Shown here one piece after another: positions 23,519-34,135 of a stretch of DNA of 64,000 nucleotides; position 1 is the first letter of the stretch, and the number at the start of each line of letters is the position of its first letter. Source of the stretch: Jaltomata sinuosa (Eukaryota > Streptophyta > Magnoliopsida > Solanales > Solanaceae); NCBI GenBank assembly GCA_003996215.1, contig QJPP01001704.1, positions 1 to 64,000 of the forward strand, in the 5' to 3' direction. A program made the position numbers and the translations under genes. Under the pieces are notes generated by a model. That model made no database searches. It was not told the origin of the DNA and saw only the letters and a list, made by a program, of their open reading frames with translations.

Positions 23519-23655
23519 TCACACACAATAGCGGCCACCGCTATAGCGGTAGAAATTAACGCTATAGCGGCGGTCAAAGGGCAGTCAACCCACTTAAAAC
23601 CTTTATAGCGGCAGCCTACCGTTATAGCGGAGCGGGGACTGCTATAGCGGGCCGA
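23519..23655. repeat. CCGCTATAGCGG palindrome cluster (5' LTR of C)
   Basis: About six copies or near-copies of CGCTATAGCGG in 140 bp, including the perfect 14-bp palindrome ACCGCTATAGCGGT at 23537-23550. Equivalent clusters are at 45782-45925 (same 14-mer at 45799-45812), 49040-49200 (element A, minus) and 52645-52785 (element E). Function unknown; a repeated protein-binding site is one inference. Confidence 0.85.
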
Positions 23656-24384
23656 CGGGTTTTTAATGCAGAAACAGCTCTCAAAACATTCAGTTTTCAC
23701 AAGTTTGTTTTGGAGAAGGGCTGGGCAATTTCCAGGCGATATTTATCATTCTCCCGTCAAAAATCTTCCCTAAGGTAAGTCTTTCGTTCCCCAAATTTGG
23801 TAATACGTTTTCTATGCGGTAGAATTGCTAGGTGGAAAATTAGGGAAAGGTTAAAATAACCTAGGGATGGTGGAATTTGGGGAAGGAAGGGGATTCCAAG
23901 CATGTGCGTTCTTGGGCATTGATAAAAGTACATTAAAATGATCATAGGTTGTTTAATTTCATGTTGTTATCCGTAAAAATGATAGAACTAGGGGAATTAA
24001 CGGTGGAAAAGCCCAGAAAAAGGGCAGGATGATCATGGATGGCCTGGGGTTTGTGGATTTTATATAATCTGGGTAATGTGCAGGCCTTGTGTGTTAATGA
24101 TATGTATTATGTGTTGTTTTTAGACCATGAATGAGAGAGGAATCCAGAACACGGGAAAGCTCGGGCCGAATAGAGCTTGGAACATTTCAAGGTAGGTGAT
24201 GGCTTATGATTTTCTATGAATGTGTATATTGATATACTCATATCTAAGTAATTGTATGCATTACATTGCTTAGGGAAATTGTGTGGAATGTCTAGGTTCT
24301 GTTTACAGTTTGTGATTGAACGGTGTACTTGTTGGTTTTACAAGTTGTGTGTGTTCATATATTGACTTTGGTTGTTGACATTCG

Positions 24385-24500
24385 GTTGGCTCTGGTACCA
24401 TGCCTGGTATGGGTATAACACAATGGTTGGCACGGGTACCATGCCTGGTACGGGCATATCATTCGGTTGGCACGGGTACCACGCCTGGTACGGGTTTACT
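24385..24500. repeat. About 40-bp tandem repeat with GGTACC...GGTAC dyad
   Basis: Three units of GGTTGGCACGGGTACC(A/G)YGCCTGGTACGGG plus a short spacer. GGTACC-x-GCC-TGGTACG forms a small dyad in each unit. The same array is at 46665-46770, 48190-48300 (minus) and 53536-53680, the last with four units. Confidence 0.85.
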
Positions 24501-24546
24501 TTATTGCATCTTGCATTGCTTCATTGACTATTGTATTGCATTGGTT

Positions 24547-24740
24547 GATATTGGTTCCGTGAATGGACTGGGTTGTTTTACTGAATGTGATACTTGATAT
24601 TGGTTCTGTGAGTGGACGGGGTTGTTTTACTGAATGTGATACTTGATATTGGTTCTGTAAGTGGACCGGGTTGTTTTACTGGATGTAATACTTGGTAATG
24701 GTTCTGTGAGTGGATCGAGTTTTCTAGTTAAAGGTGCTAG
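24547..24740. repeat. 49-bp tandem repeat in LTR C
   Basis: Nearly four units beginning GATATTGGTTCTGTGAGTGG and continuing through GTTTTACTGAATGTGATACTT, with a 49-bp period. The same array is at about 46823-47005 in the 3' LTR. In element E only traces remain (about 53710-53790). Confidence 0.8.
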
Positions 24741-25520
24741 TGTTGATGGTCCTTGAGTGGCCGGAATCTATTGTATAATTGTTGTGTTGGTCTTGGTTTA
24801 GGCCGGGTTGAACAATTACCTTTGGTGTGGTCTAGAGGGGATTCCAGGGTGGGTCCGGGGTAGACGAAAAGGATTGTTATGGTTACATGTTGGTGGGTTA
24901 GAATTGTAAGATATGGATTCATGCGGTAACAAGATAGGTAGAGATCTGTAGGTTAAATGTGCCTGTGATTATTGTTGCATGTTTGCAATACTTCTTACTT
25001 GATATTGTTGTGCAAGAGATATACTGTTTACTTGAAAATTGGCTGATGATCCTACCAGTGCACAGTGGTGGTGTACTGATACTACACTTGTTTTTCTTTT
25101 GGTGAGTGTTGACACCCAATTTTGACCTCCCTAAATGTATAATTTTTAAATGTATAAGTCATTTCTTATTATTATTAGTTTAGCATAAATTTCGTATAAT
25201 ATTACATGTCATAAATTTAGGATTCTAAATAATATTTTTTTTCCTGATAATTATCATTAGTTATTATTTTACCTATTAAATTATATATGTAGTATTTTAT
25301 TTATTAAATAGCAGCCCAATTTCAATTTCATTCCCAATTTATTTAAACCCTAGTCTCCTTTTATCTAATTTATTTAAATTCTAGCCTTTTTATAGTTAAT
25401 TTCTTTCAATTCTGGCCTAAATTGAGTTAATATTGCCTAATTTTAAATGACCAATGTCAATTTCAATTGCCCAAACCCATTTAATCTATTTCGGGTACGC
25501 CTGACCCGCATTAAGATTGA

Positions 25521-25558
25521 ATCTCAACCGTTGATCTAATACGATCAACGGCTGAGAT
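25521..25558. promoter_or_regulatory. 38-bp palindrome with AACGG cores in LTR D
   Basis: Arms ATCTCAACCGTTGATC and GATCAACGGCTGAGAT around TAATAC, with one mismatch. It is identical at 35724-35761. AACGG is the core of the MSA element bound by three-repeat MYB factors; applying that here is inference. It lies 40-80 bp upstream of the CT-rich tract. Confidence 0.6.
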
Positions 25559-25596
25559 AAGCTCCCATTATTCTTTCCTTTTACAAACACCCCCCC

Positions 25597-25680
25597 AAAC
25601 CCTAACCCCATTCTTCTCCACCGCCCCCTCTATCTCCCTCAATCTCTCTCTCTCTCAACCAAACCAGCCGCCTCCCCTTT
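25597..25680 (+). promoter_or_regulatory. Telo-box and pyrimidine tract in LTR D
   Basis: AAACCCTAA (25597-25605; also 35799-35807) is followed by TCTCTCTCTC-rich DNA. In plant genes the telo-box near a pyrimidine-rich 5' UTR marks promoters of growth and translation genes. It likely marks the LTR transcription start. No clear TATA box is seen. Confidence 0.45.
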
Positions 25681-25809
25681 TTCTCTTCTCCCTCCTCTCC
25701 TTCATTTCCACCGCCGCTGGCCCTCCTCGGCCAGTGAGCAAACCCCAGGCAATAACCACCCTTACCCCATAAATCTCCTCTTCTTTCCCCACCGAAGAGC
25801 GGCGACCCA

Positions 25810-26220
25810 GTGTCGCCTTCTCGCTTCCCCGACCAACCCCCATCTCCAGCAAAAGCTGCCGATACCACCACTCTCCTCCACCAAAAACACCTAAACACCA
25901 CCTTCTCCGACCAAACTCCACCCGAAACTACCAGCCAGCTGCCCACTTTCCCCTCATCTTTTCCTCTCTTCACCACCACTAAAACCCCAAAGTCGGCACC
26001 ACCACTGAACCATCAGCGGGTCAAAAACAAGCCACGGGTTTCTCCGGACGAATTCGAAGCCCAAAGGTTTCTTTGCCTCCGACGGACGGTGGAAGACTCC
26101 AACGAAGTGGAACGATGGTTCCTCCAGATCTGTTTGGGGTCTGATTTTTGTCTCATTTTTTATGCTCGAGCGTATCGTCTTCCATTTTTACAGGTTCTGA
26201 AATTCAAAACCCTATTATGA
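25810..26220 (+). CDS. LTR-embedded Pro/Ser-rich open frame, unknown
   Basis: A 136-codon frame begins MSPSRFPDQPPSPAKAADT and is rich in Pro, Ser and Thr, then basic (HQRVKNKPRVS). In the 3' LTR the equivalent frame starts at 35928 in the same reading and ends at 36311, where CGA has become TGA. There is no recognised domain. It follows the CT-rich tract, so it could be the start of an LTR-initiated transcript or a captured exon. It may equally be noncoding, since GC-rich DNA gives long frames by chance. Low confidence as a protein. Confidence 0.25.
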   Translation: MSPSRFPDQPPSPAKAADTTTLLHQKHLNTTFSDQTPPETTSQLPTFPSSFPLFTTTKTPKSAPPLNHQRVKNKPRVSPDEFEAQRFLCLRRTVEDSNEVERWFLQICLGSDFCLIFYARAYRLPFLQVLKFKTLL

Positions 26221-28100
26221 GTGTTTATGCATGGTCGTTTAATTTTATTTGGGTTTGGCTGCCTATTACGATATGTGGAAAATCATGATTCTTACAATTC
26301 TGAAAATTCGATCATGAGTTTACTTTGTCGCGAGATCTATGTCTAAGCGTGTTTGGTTATCATGTTGTATTTCAAGTGTGAAACGTGGCCTGTGATTCGT
26401 CCGGTGTCATTGGGTTGACCAATTTTGTTCGACATGTTGTATTGGGTTGAAAGATAGCCTATATTCATGCCAAATGGTAACTCCTTATCTTGATTCACGA
26501 TTTCTTGTTTGTGTAAACTCCGTGACTAAGTTCCGATTAGTACTTGTCTATTCATATCCCTCTGTGCTCAACAAATACTGATTGTGATTTTACTATTAAT
26601 TCTCTGTTAGGTTCAATTTTGGTTAATGATTCTGTGTTAGTGCTTTCTTAATTTGAAATACAATAGTTATAGTCAGTATGTTTTCCTTTCTTACATGATT
26701 CCATGACAAGCTCCGTATCCCGTTTATAGCAAGTTAATTTGTGAGTTCCATGATTTATTCCAATTGATTAATAATCAGCCTTCGTACTTGTTTATTCACG
26801 GTAAAGCTTTGATTGTTTCATATATAATTGATTCAAGTACTTGATTTTGGGAAAGGATTTTGGTATTGATAACTTGGTTACCTGTTTAATTATGGTAAAG
26901 TGTTGACTCGTTTTACCCTTAATTGACAGCTACTGGTCTATTTATGCTTAGAAAATAAAATCAAACCCATTTTTGTATTCTGATTGATCCTGTGTTTTAA
27001 TTAAGGTAAAGTTTCTCTTTGTTTGATTTCTCTTTATTCTGGTATAACTTTATCTATTCTCTTCTTTATGGTAAATTGGTGATTAATTGATTTAACTATT
27101 GTAATTAAGGTAAAGATTTACCTTGATTCACTCTTTTGAATTATTTCCTTCCTCTAATTGAGTCCCTTACTTTCATTATAAAAACAGCCTTCTTTTTCAT
27201 TCACTCCCCAGACTTTACACTCATATTGTTAAAAAGCTCTCTACTGTGAACAAAATTGTTGATTGCTAAGTGTTGGATTTCAAATTTCTCTTATTGTTTA
27301 CTGCAAACCGGTATGTCTCTTAATTCGTATACATAATTTATGAGTTTGATAGAAAGCATGACTATAGGAGTTTAAAGCTAATAACTTATTGCCTACTTGA
27401 TTATGTGATCCAAACTGTCACTACTTGTAGATCATGTATTAGTTATATATGTTACTGCCATGATTCTTTCTTGGTATTGTTCTGGTATATGTTGTATGGA
27501 ACAGAGGGCCTTAAACATATCCTAAACTTTGACATGGGCAATGCCTAGAACCCTTGAGGTTCTCATGAAACTTTGCGATGTCAGGGACTGGTATTAGAAA
27601 TTGTTATAGGCTCCTTTGCATTTTTGTATATTTATCTTTAACAGGTTCTTTGCTAGCATTTGGTTGGTACCTTGAAGAGTTGCCGGGATTTGGGAGTCTC
27701 CAAGCTTTAGATCTGTTTATTTTATTTCTCATTCATTCATTTGGTCTGTAATATTTTGTGTAAACTCTGACGATGTAATGAAATACATTAGGGGTGCAAC
27801 GGGGGAGGGGCAAACTACGTGCTACTTGCTTAATTGTAAACCGTAGAAATTATGCCTAAAGGACTTTCGTTAATTCCATTTGTTAGAAATTACGCCTATA
27901 GGAGTGTATTAATATCGTTTGTTAGAAATCATGTTTTAGGTTTTAAAATCCGCTTTGTCTTTAAAAAAAATCAGAAATCGTGCTTATATGATATTTCTGT
28001 TTCAACATGTTAAATATGATATTATTTACCTAGAAACCATGCCTATAGAATTAAAACTGTTTTCAGTTGTGAAACCACGCCTAAGAGTCAAATCCGTTTT

Positions 28101-29210
28101 AGCATACTAAAGTCATTTTCAGCATGTTTAACTCTGTTAAATTTAATTCAGCATATTAAAATCAGTTTCAGCATGTTTAAATCTGTCAAATTTAATTCAA
28201 CATATTAAAGTCAGTTTCAGCATGTTTAATTCTGTCAAATTTAATTCAAAATATTAAAGTCAGTTTCAGCATGTTTAAATCTGTTAAATTTAATTCAGCA
28301 TATTAAAGTCCGTTTCAGCATGTTTAAATCTGTTAAATTTAATTCAGCATATTAAAGTCAGTTTCAGCATGTTTAAATCTGTTAAATTTAATTCAGCATA
28401 TTAAAGCCAGTTTCAGCATGTTCAAATCTGTTAAATTTAATTCAGCATATTAAAGCCAGTTTCAGCATGTTCAAATCTGTTAAATTTAATTCAGCATATT
28501 AAAGCCAGTTTCAGCATGTTTAAATCTGTTAAATTTAATTCAGCATATTAAAGCCAGTTTCAGCATGTTTAAATCTGACAAATTTAATTCAGCATATTAA
28601 AATCAGTTCCAGCATGTTTAAATTTGTCAAATTTAATTCAGCATATTAAAGCAAGTTTCAGCATGTTTAAATCTGTTAAATTTAATTCAGCATATTAAAG
28701 TCAGTTTCAGCATGTTTAAATCTGTGAAATTTAATTCAGCATATTAAAGTCAGTTTCAGCATGTTTAAATCTGTTAAATTTAATTCAGCATATTAAAGCC
28801 AGTTTCAGCATGTTTAAATCTGACAAATTTAATTCAGCATATTAAAATCAGTTCCAGCATGTTTAAATCTGTCAAATTTAATTCAGCATATTAAAGCAAG
28901 TTTCAGCATGTTTAAATCTGTTAAATTTAATTCAGCATATTAAAGTCAGTTTCAGCATGTTTAAATCTGTGAAATTTAATTCAGCATATTAAAGTCAGTT
29001 TCAGCATGTTTAAATCTGTTAAATTTAATTCAGCATATTAAAGCCAGTTTCAGCATGTTCAAATTTGTTAAATTTAATTCAGCATATTAAAGCCAGTTTC
29101 AGCATGTTTAAATCTGTTAAATTTAATTCAGCATATTAAAGCCAGTTTCAGCATGTTTAAATCTGTCAAATTTAATTCAGCATATTAAAATTAGTTCCAG
29201 CATGTTTAAA
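28101..29210. repeat. 49-bp minisatellite in 5' LTR of D (about 22 units)
   Basis: The unit is CAGCATATTAAAGTCAGTTT followed by CAGCATGTTTAAATCTGTTA and AATTTAATT. Units differ at a few positions (GTC/GCC/ATC; GTT/GTC/GAC/GTG). Diagnostic variants at 28576 (TGACAAA) and 28724 (GTGAAAT) recur at 28821 and 28969, exactly 245 bp later. A block of five units has therefore been duplicated. Confidence 0.95.
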
Positions 29211-30323
29211 ATCAGTAAATTCAGGCCCGTAGACAAACCAGTTTCAACATGTTTAAAATTAGTAAAATTTAGGTATGCATGTTAAAACCACTAGATATTA
29301 TGCTTATAGGACTTAATTAATTCATGTATGTCTTGATCATCTCCACATGTTTTAATAAAATGTCAATTCTCTAAATGTTCAATCCTAGATATCATGCTCA
29401 TAAGATTAACTACATAAATTGTTAATTGTGCTAGTTGTGAGGCCTATTCGAAACCATTTTGTGCTACTTGTTTTAAAGTCCATGTATGTTTGTATGACGT
29501 TAATCCCAAGTCTCACTAAGTAGCCTTGGAATCTTATTGTCTAGACCCATATCCAAAATAATAGTCCAATGCCTCTTGAACGTTAAGTTGGGACGGGTAA
29601 GCATCTTAAGACGCGTTAGTATTTTTCATTTGTTTGGTGCGCTCTTAGGATAATAATCTTAACAACCAACTTAGGTGAGTAGATAGATGGACATGATGGA
29701 AATTGACCCGAACAGAATACGACAATGTCTTTGAAATTGTCTTCGGTAAATAAGCCGGGCGCTGATCCGAATAGGTTAAAACTAACTTAAGTTTAGTTCT
29801 TGTTTTGTTATATATTTGGGGTAGTTATCTAAATCACTTAGTAATTAGGTTTCTTTTTCTATATTCTTGTGTTAATTCTGTCTTCTCGCTGATCTCCTTT
29901 TCGTTTTATTATTTATTTTAATTGCGGTTTATATGCATGATCTTTTTTCTCACTTAGACTGTTAGTAACTAATTTATCTACTTGTTTAAAATAAAGGTTT
30001 ATTTGTTTAATTACTTAGTTAATAATAGGCTAATAACATTGTTGACCCTTTGTTTATAACTTAATTCCCACATAAATAATGAATCCGGCAGGGACCCATA
30101 TTTGTGGACCTCGAAAGGTGCTTAACACCTTTCTTTTGAGGTAACTTGAACCCTTACCCGATTTCTGGTGACGTAGATCTAAAATTAAAATTAGTCGTAG
30201 TTAGTTTAGAACGGTGCCCTAACGCACCTTTAATTCGTTAGGTGGTGACTCTTCACTCTTTCCATCCAAATAGAGTTGTCACATCGATGGCCCATCTTTT
30301 CGCGAGAAAAATGGGGCACGACA

Positions 30324-31880
30324 GAATGACGACTCTGCTGGGGATACTTAGGTTCTAACCATTACGGATTTTATGTTATGTGGGAATTTGTGTTATCTTA
30401 TTTTATTTAAAGAATATTTTCTCTTCCTAATTAATTTCGTTATTTTCATTTTTCATGTTTAGCTTGCTCTTTTGTCAAATTACTTGTCAATATGTCACTT
30501 TCCTTTTTTATATGCTACATGTTATCGCTTTTCATAACTGGCATTCCGTTCATACTTCCTCCCACTTGGGAGCTTCACACTTTCACACACTATACACGTG
30601 AGTTGTGCCTTTGCACTTCTCCAAAATTCTTTCAAATACCCATTTTAGAGAGTTGGCATAGACGTGGAGTGAGCGGATAGTTTTGCTACCGTGTGACCAC
30701 GTGCCTCCTCGCATAGGAAAACCTTGAGTCTGTGTCCATCCAAATCTTGGAAACTAAGATAGTGTTGTGCCCACCCCTTATACTTAAGTCATGCATGTAT
30801 TAACTATAAATGTGTGTTCGTGACACAAAAATGACGCATATATTTATTTGCTATGTGTTAATCTTTTATGTTTACGTTATTATTTTACCTATTTGATTAT
30901 TTAATTCGTGTCTTAGCTATCCCTTACTCTTAGAATTCCAAGCTCTAGGCGATGTTAAAATTTATTTATTTGCACTTAATGCAAGTAATTTTATAGAACC
31001 GTACCTTTTTCCTTTAGGCCCAAATCATACAATCTTAGGGCCTAGTCAAATCCTCCTTTATTCTAACGTTATGATTTGAGCTTGTCCTCTAGAAATCTTC
31101 TTTTGACGTACAAATCATCTCTTGATTTGATCTATTACTTGATAGGATATCCTAGACCCCTTTCTAACCTCTTAGGGTAATTTGTTACCTTTAGAATATC
31201 CTTGACTCCTCGCGTTCTACATGGACATATTATTTTCTCTATCAAAATCCTATTTATTTGGGTCCATAGTTCATCGTAAGTTTGACTTTCAATCGTCAAC
31301 ATTCGATTGTTTGTGTCATCTTTCAACTCTCGCAACTTTTGAGTTGTATAAATCCCCCAAAACCTTAATTCAATTCCGAATAAATCGTAATCTGTTACTC
31401 AGATAAATAAGGCATTCCACTCTATGACTCCATAATATTGTTCTTCATAAGATATTTTCTTTCGTGCATTCCTCCTTTGTTAATCATGAATTTACTTCTC
31501 CTAATGTTGACTAAAGTTGAACGTTAGATGAAAAGAATAATGCGGAGAGAGCTCTAGTGTTCAACAATAATCGACCTTGTTCATACTACGACTCCCTTGT
31601 CTCTTAAGTTTGCATCCTAGTATCGTGCCGAACCTTTGAAATCATAAGTTTTGTTACTATCATAAATTTCGTGCAAAGCTCAAATCTCTGCGTTTAGATC
31701 ACTCTTTAAATTTTAATTCTCGTCCATTTTGGGCGTCCTTTATTTTTAGTATCATTATCATTATTATTATTCAATGTTTCAAGCTTATGTGTGCTACATG
31801 ATAATTTTATTTGTGTTTAATTTATTTTTGCTCAAAGGTTGTCTAGCGTTTGAACATCGATTCGACTAAGAATCTGCAAT
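30324..31880 (+). other. Leader of element D with PBS
   Basis: The PBS at 30327-30344 reads TGACGACTCTGCTGGGGA, one base from the Ogre/Tat consensus TGGCGACTCTGCTGGGGA, usually assigned to tRNA-Arg. The remaining 1.5 kb up to the gag ATG is AT-rich with only short frames. I see no extra ORF1 of the kind some Ogre elements carry. Confidence 0.75.
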
Positions 31881-33254
31881 ATGACAAATATGCTCAGTAT
31901 TCGAAAGAAAGCTAGTCTTCTTCCTTCTAGCTCCAGGCAAAATACTTTTTGGACTATATCTCCTCTCTTCGTCCCTACTCATACACTCCCTGAACAAATA
32001 TCTTCAGCCCACATTGATCGTGGTACTTCATCGAGAATGATTATATCTGGCGAAAATGAGAACAACAAGCTAGGTGCATTGCAAAAAAGGATACATGATT
32101 TAGAGGAAAGGGTGGATGAAAAATTACGCTCTGAAAATGTTTATGACCTGAGGTATAAGAAATCATGTCTACATCCAGGAATTGAATTGCCGCTAGGGTA
32201 CAAAGTTCCAAGATTCAATGTGTTTGATGGGCATGGAGATCCAATCACACATCTTAAGGATTATTGCAGCAGATTGGTTGGAACAGGACATAACAAGGCT
32301 CTTCTTATGAGGTTATTTATTCAGAGTTTATCGGGAATAATACTCACATGGTATTTCAAACAAGACTTTGACAAATGGTATTCGTGGGAAGATATGGCTC
32401 GAGATTTTGTAGGACAATATAAGTTCAACATTAAGGCCGATGCAACTATGCTAAGTTTGCTCGGATTAAGAAAATTGAATCACGAGTCTTTTGAGGAATA
32501 TGTAACACGATGGAGATTAGAAGCTTCTAAAGTGCGTCCTTCAGTACTTGAAGAAGAATTGGTACAAACCTTCATAAGGTCACTCGATGGTGTATATTAT
32601 GAATCATTATACTTTGCAAGTATTCAAAGCTTTGATAATCTGATTCGAATTGGGAAAGAATTAGAATATGGAATTCTGACGGGGAGAATCAATGATGTTT
32701 CTACAATACAAGCCGTCTTTCAAACATCGAAGAGCTCACAGGATGAAAAAGGAAATAAGATATCGACCCCTATACCTCAAACACAATATCATCAAAATTC
32801 TGAACAAGTCCATGCCATTTTTTATGAGCGTCCCCAGTCGTATAACCCACAAAGTTCTCCAGAGGTGTATCAGGAACCCGATTCTTCTCCACAAAAAGGG
32901 AGAAAACCTCGTACCTTTACTCCTTTAACGGAAACTTTGTCGAGTATATTTCAAAGATTGTGGGCTCAAGGAGTGTTGAAACCAATAAGGGGATGGATTC
33001 CTAGGTACTCATATCCGTCTTTTGATCCATCCAAAAGTTGTGTTTATCACTCAAATATTCAAGGTCATGATATCGAGGAATGTTCAGCATTGAGGCACAA
33101 AATTCAGACTTCGATTGAGAAGGGCAAAATAAAAGTGCAAAGATCACTAAACAGTAATCATGTCATGATAAATGCAGTCATTGTTCAAGGTGATCCAACA
33201 AAAATATTTCCAAGACATTTAACAAGGAAGCGCAAGCTACATCAAAGGAATTGA
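31881..33254 (+). CDS. gag: Gag protein of element D, intact (457 aa)
   Basis: A capsid-like structural protein of a Ty3/gypsy particle, uninterrupted from ATG to TGA. The N-terminal about 65 residues are variable, followed by a short coiled stretch (LGALQKRIHDLEERVDEKL). The retrotransposon gag core, about residues 103-270, contains LPLGYKVPRFNVFDGHGDP, HLKDYCSRLVG, LLMRLFIQSLSG, TWYFKQDF and ESFEEYVTRWRLEASKV, as in Ogre/Tat gag. Near residues 385-410, CVYHSNIQGHDIEECSALR resembles the Tat-lineage C-terminal Cys/His motif, which is not a standard CCHC knuckle. It is the only gene of the element. An intact frame beside missing pol suggests selection or very recent spread. Confidence 0.9.
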   Translation: MTNMLSIRKKASLLPSSSRQNTFWTISPLFVPTHTLPEQISSAHIDRGTSSRMIISGENENNKLGALQKRIHDLEERVDEKLRSENVYDLRYKKSCLHPGIELPLGYKVPRFNVFDGHGDPITHLKDYCSRLVGTGHNKALLMRLFIQSLSGIILTWYFKQDFDKWYSWEDMARDFVGQYKFNIKADATMLSLLGLRKLNHESFEEYVTRWRLEASKVRPSVLEEELVQTFIRSLDGVYYESLYFASIQSFDNLIRIGKELEYGILTGRINDVSTIQAVFQTSKSSQDEKGNKISTPIPQTQYHQNSEQVHAIFYERPQSYNPQSSPEVYQEPDSSPQKGRKPRTFTPLTETLSSIFQRLWAQGVLKPIRGWIPRYSYPSFDPSKSCVYHSNIQGHDIEECSALRHKIQTSIEKGKIKVQRSLNSNHVMINAVIVQGDPTKIFPRHLTRKRKLHQRN

Positions 33255-34135
33255 CGAGAACAAGACTCTCATATGCAATGTGTTATTATACTCTATTTGT
33301 CCGTCTTATGATCATTAAACTTTTTCTGCTTTTATTCACTCTCTTATGTATTCCTGAACTACGTTTGACCTGATTTCCATTTGGATATGTCGGCAGCTCA
33401 TTATTGGGTTCGGTCTTAATCTAATAAAAAATTCTTCTCCTTTCAAATCGAATTGGCCTTGACCAAGCTATCCACTCATTAAATTCTTTTAATCTGTCAA
33501 GCGGCCAATAATATCATAATGCAGATTCAAAATTAGGATCGTGATGGTCAAGCGCAAGGCAACCATATCTTTTGTGCTAATATTCTTCTTTGAGTGAAGC
33601 AGGAATACATGACTCTTTACATGAAAATATTGTCTGAGTTTTGAGAAACCTTAAAAATTCTACAAGGAGGCAATCTTTCGATATGGGAAGACCTGCATAA
33701 AGTATTTTATTTTAAACTGGGGCAGAAATTTTTGAGAAGTCCTCAAAATTTTTACCAAAATACATGGCGAGCTCGAATTCACAGAATCAAAACAATGCAA
33801 AGAGACAAAGACAAGTTAAGGTACGTATCAATCTCACCTTTTAAAACTTACAACTTTTCTTTGAATGCAGGAATAACAAGTGTAAATCACAAAATTATTT
33901 TTGCAATCAAGAAAAATCGTCACCAAGAGATGCTCTGCTTCCTCTCGCATCTGACGCAAAGGCTAAGATGTTCTATCCTTATACTTCCGAATTATGCTAC
34001 TTTTGGCCACTAAATACTTGAATTGAGCCACTAGCATTTAGTTAAGCTACTTTTGATCTATTGAATATGGAAATCAGATTATTATTGCTACTAAATAATT
34101 AAATTGTGTTATTACTGAGCTACTAATATGTAGGC
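33255..34135 (+). other. Noncoding region after gag in element D
   Basis: AT-rich, no pol motif in any frame. AAACTGGGGCAGAAATTTTTGAG-like sequence occurs at about 33714-33738 and again at about 34646-34668, a possible duplicated polypurine tract or splice-like relic. The two copies bracket the tandem array that follows. Confidence 0.5.

Larger units (their letters stand above)
23160..25106 (+). repeat. 5' LTR of element C, first part
   Basis: Split by element D: the first 1947 bp lie here and the last 388 bp at 39914-40301. It carries the three LTR repeat modules: CCGCTATAGCGG cluster 23519-23655, GGTACC-dyad repeats 24385-24500 and 49-bp tandem units from 24547. It ends in GTGAG (25102-25106), the target duplication of D. 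No gene. Confidence 0.9.
25107..30323 (+). repeat. 5' LTR of element D (5217 bp)
   Basis: TGTTGACACC...GGGCACGACA. In order it holds an AT-rich start, a palindrome (25521-25558), a telo-box and CT-rich tract (25597-25680), a Pro/Ser-rich open frame (25810-26220), about 1.9 kb of AT-rich DNA, and a 49-bp minisatellite (28101-29210). It lacks 124 bp near its start that are present in the 3' LTR (35219-35342). Confidence 0.92.

Noticed and set aside
23519..23655. CRISPR-like array
   Set aside because: Short palindromes at irregular spacing without unique spacers, in plant LTR DNA.
25597..25605. Telomeric repeat remnant
   Set aside because: A single AAACCCTAA word, not an array; better read as a telo-box promoter motif.
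25602..25979. Gly/Trp/Arg-rich minus-strand frame, also at 35849-36175
   Set aside because: Opposite strand of the CT-rich, Pro-rich LTR region; composition alone explains it.
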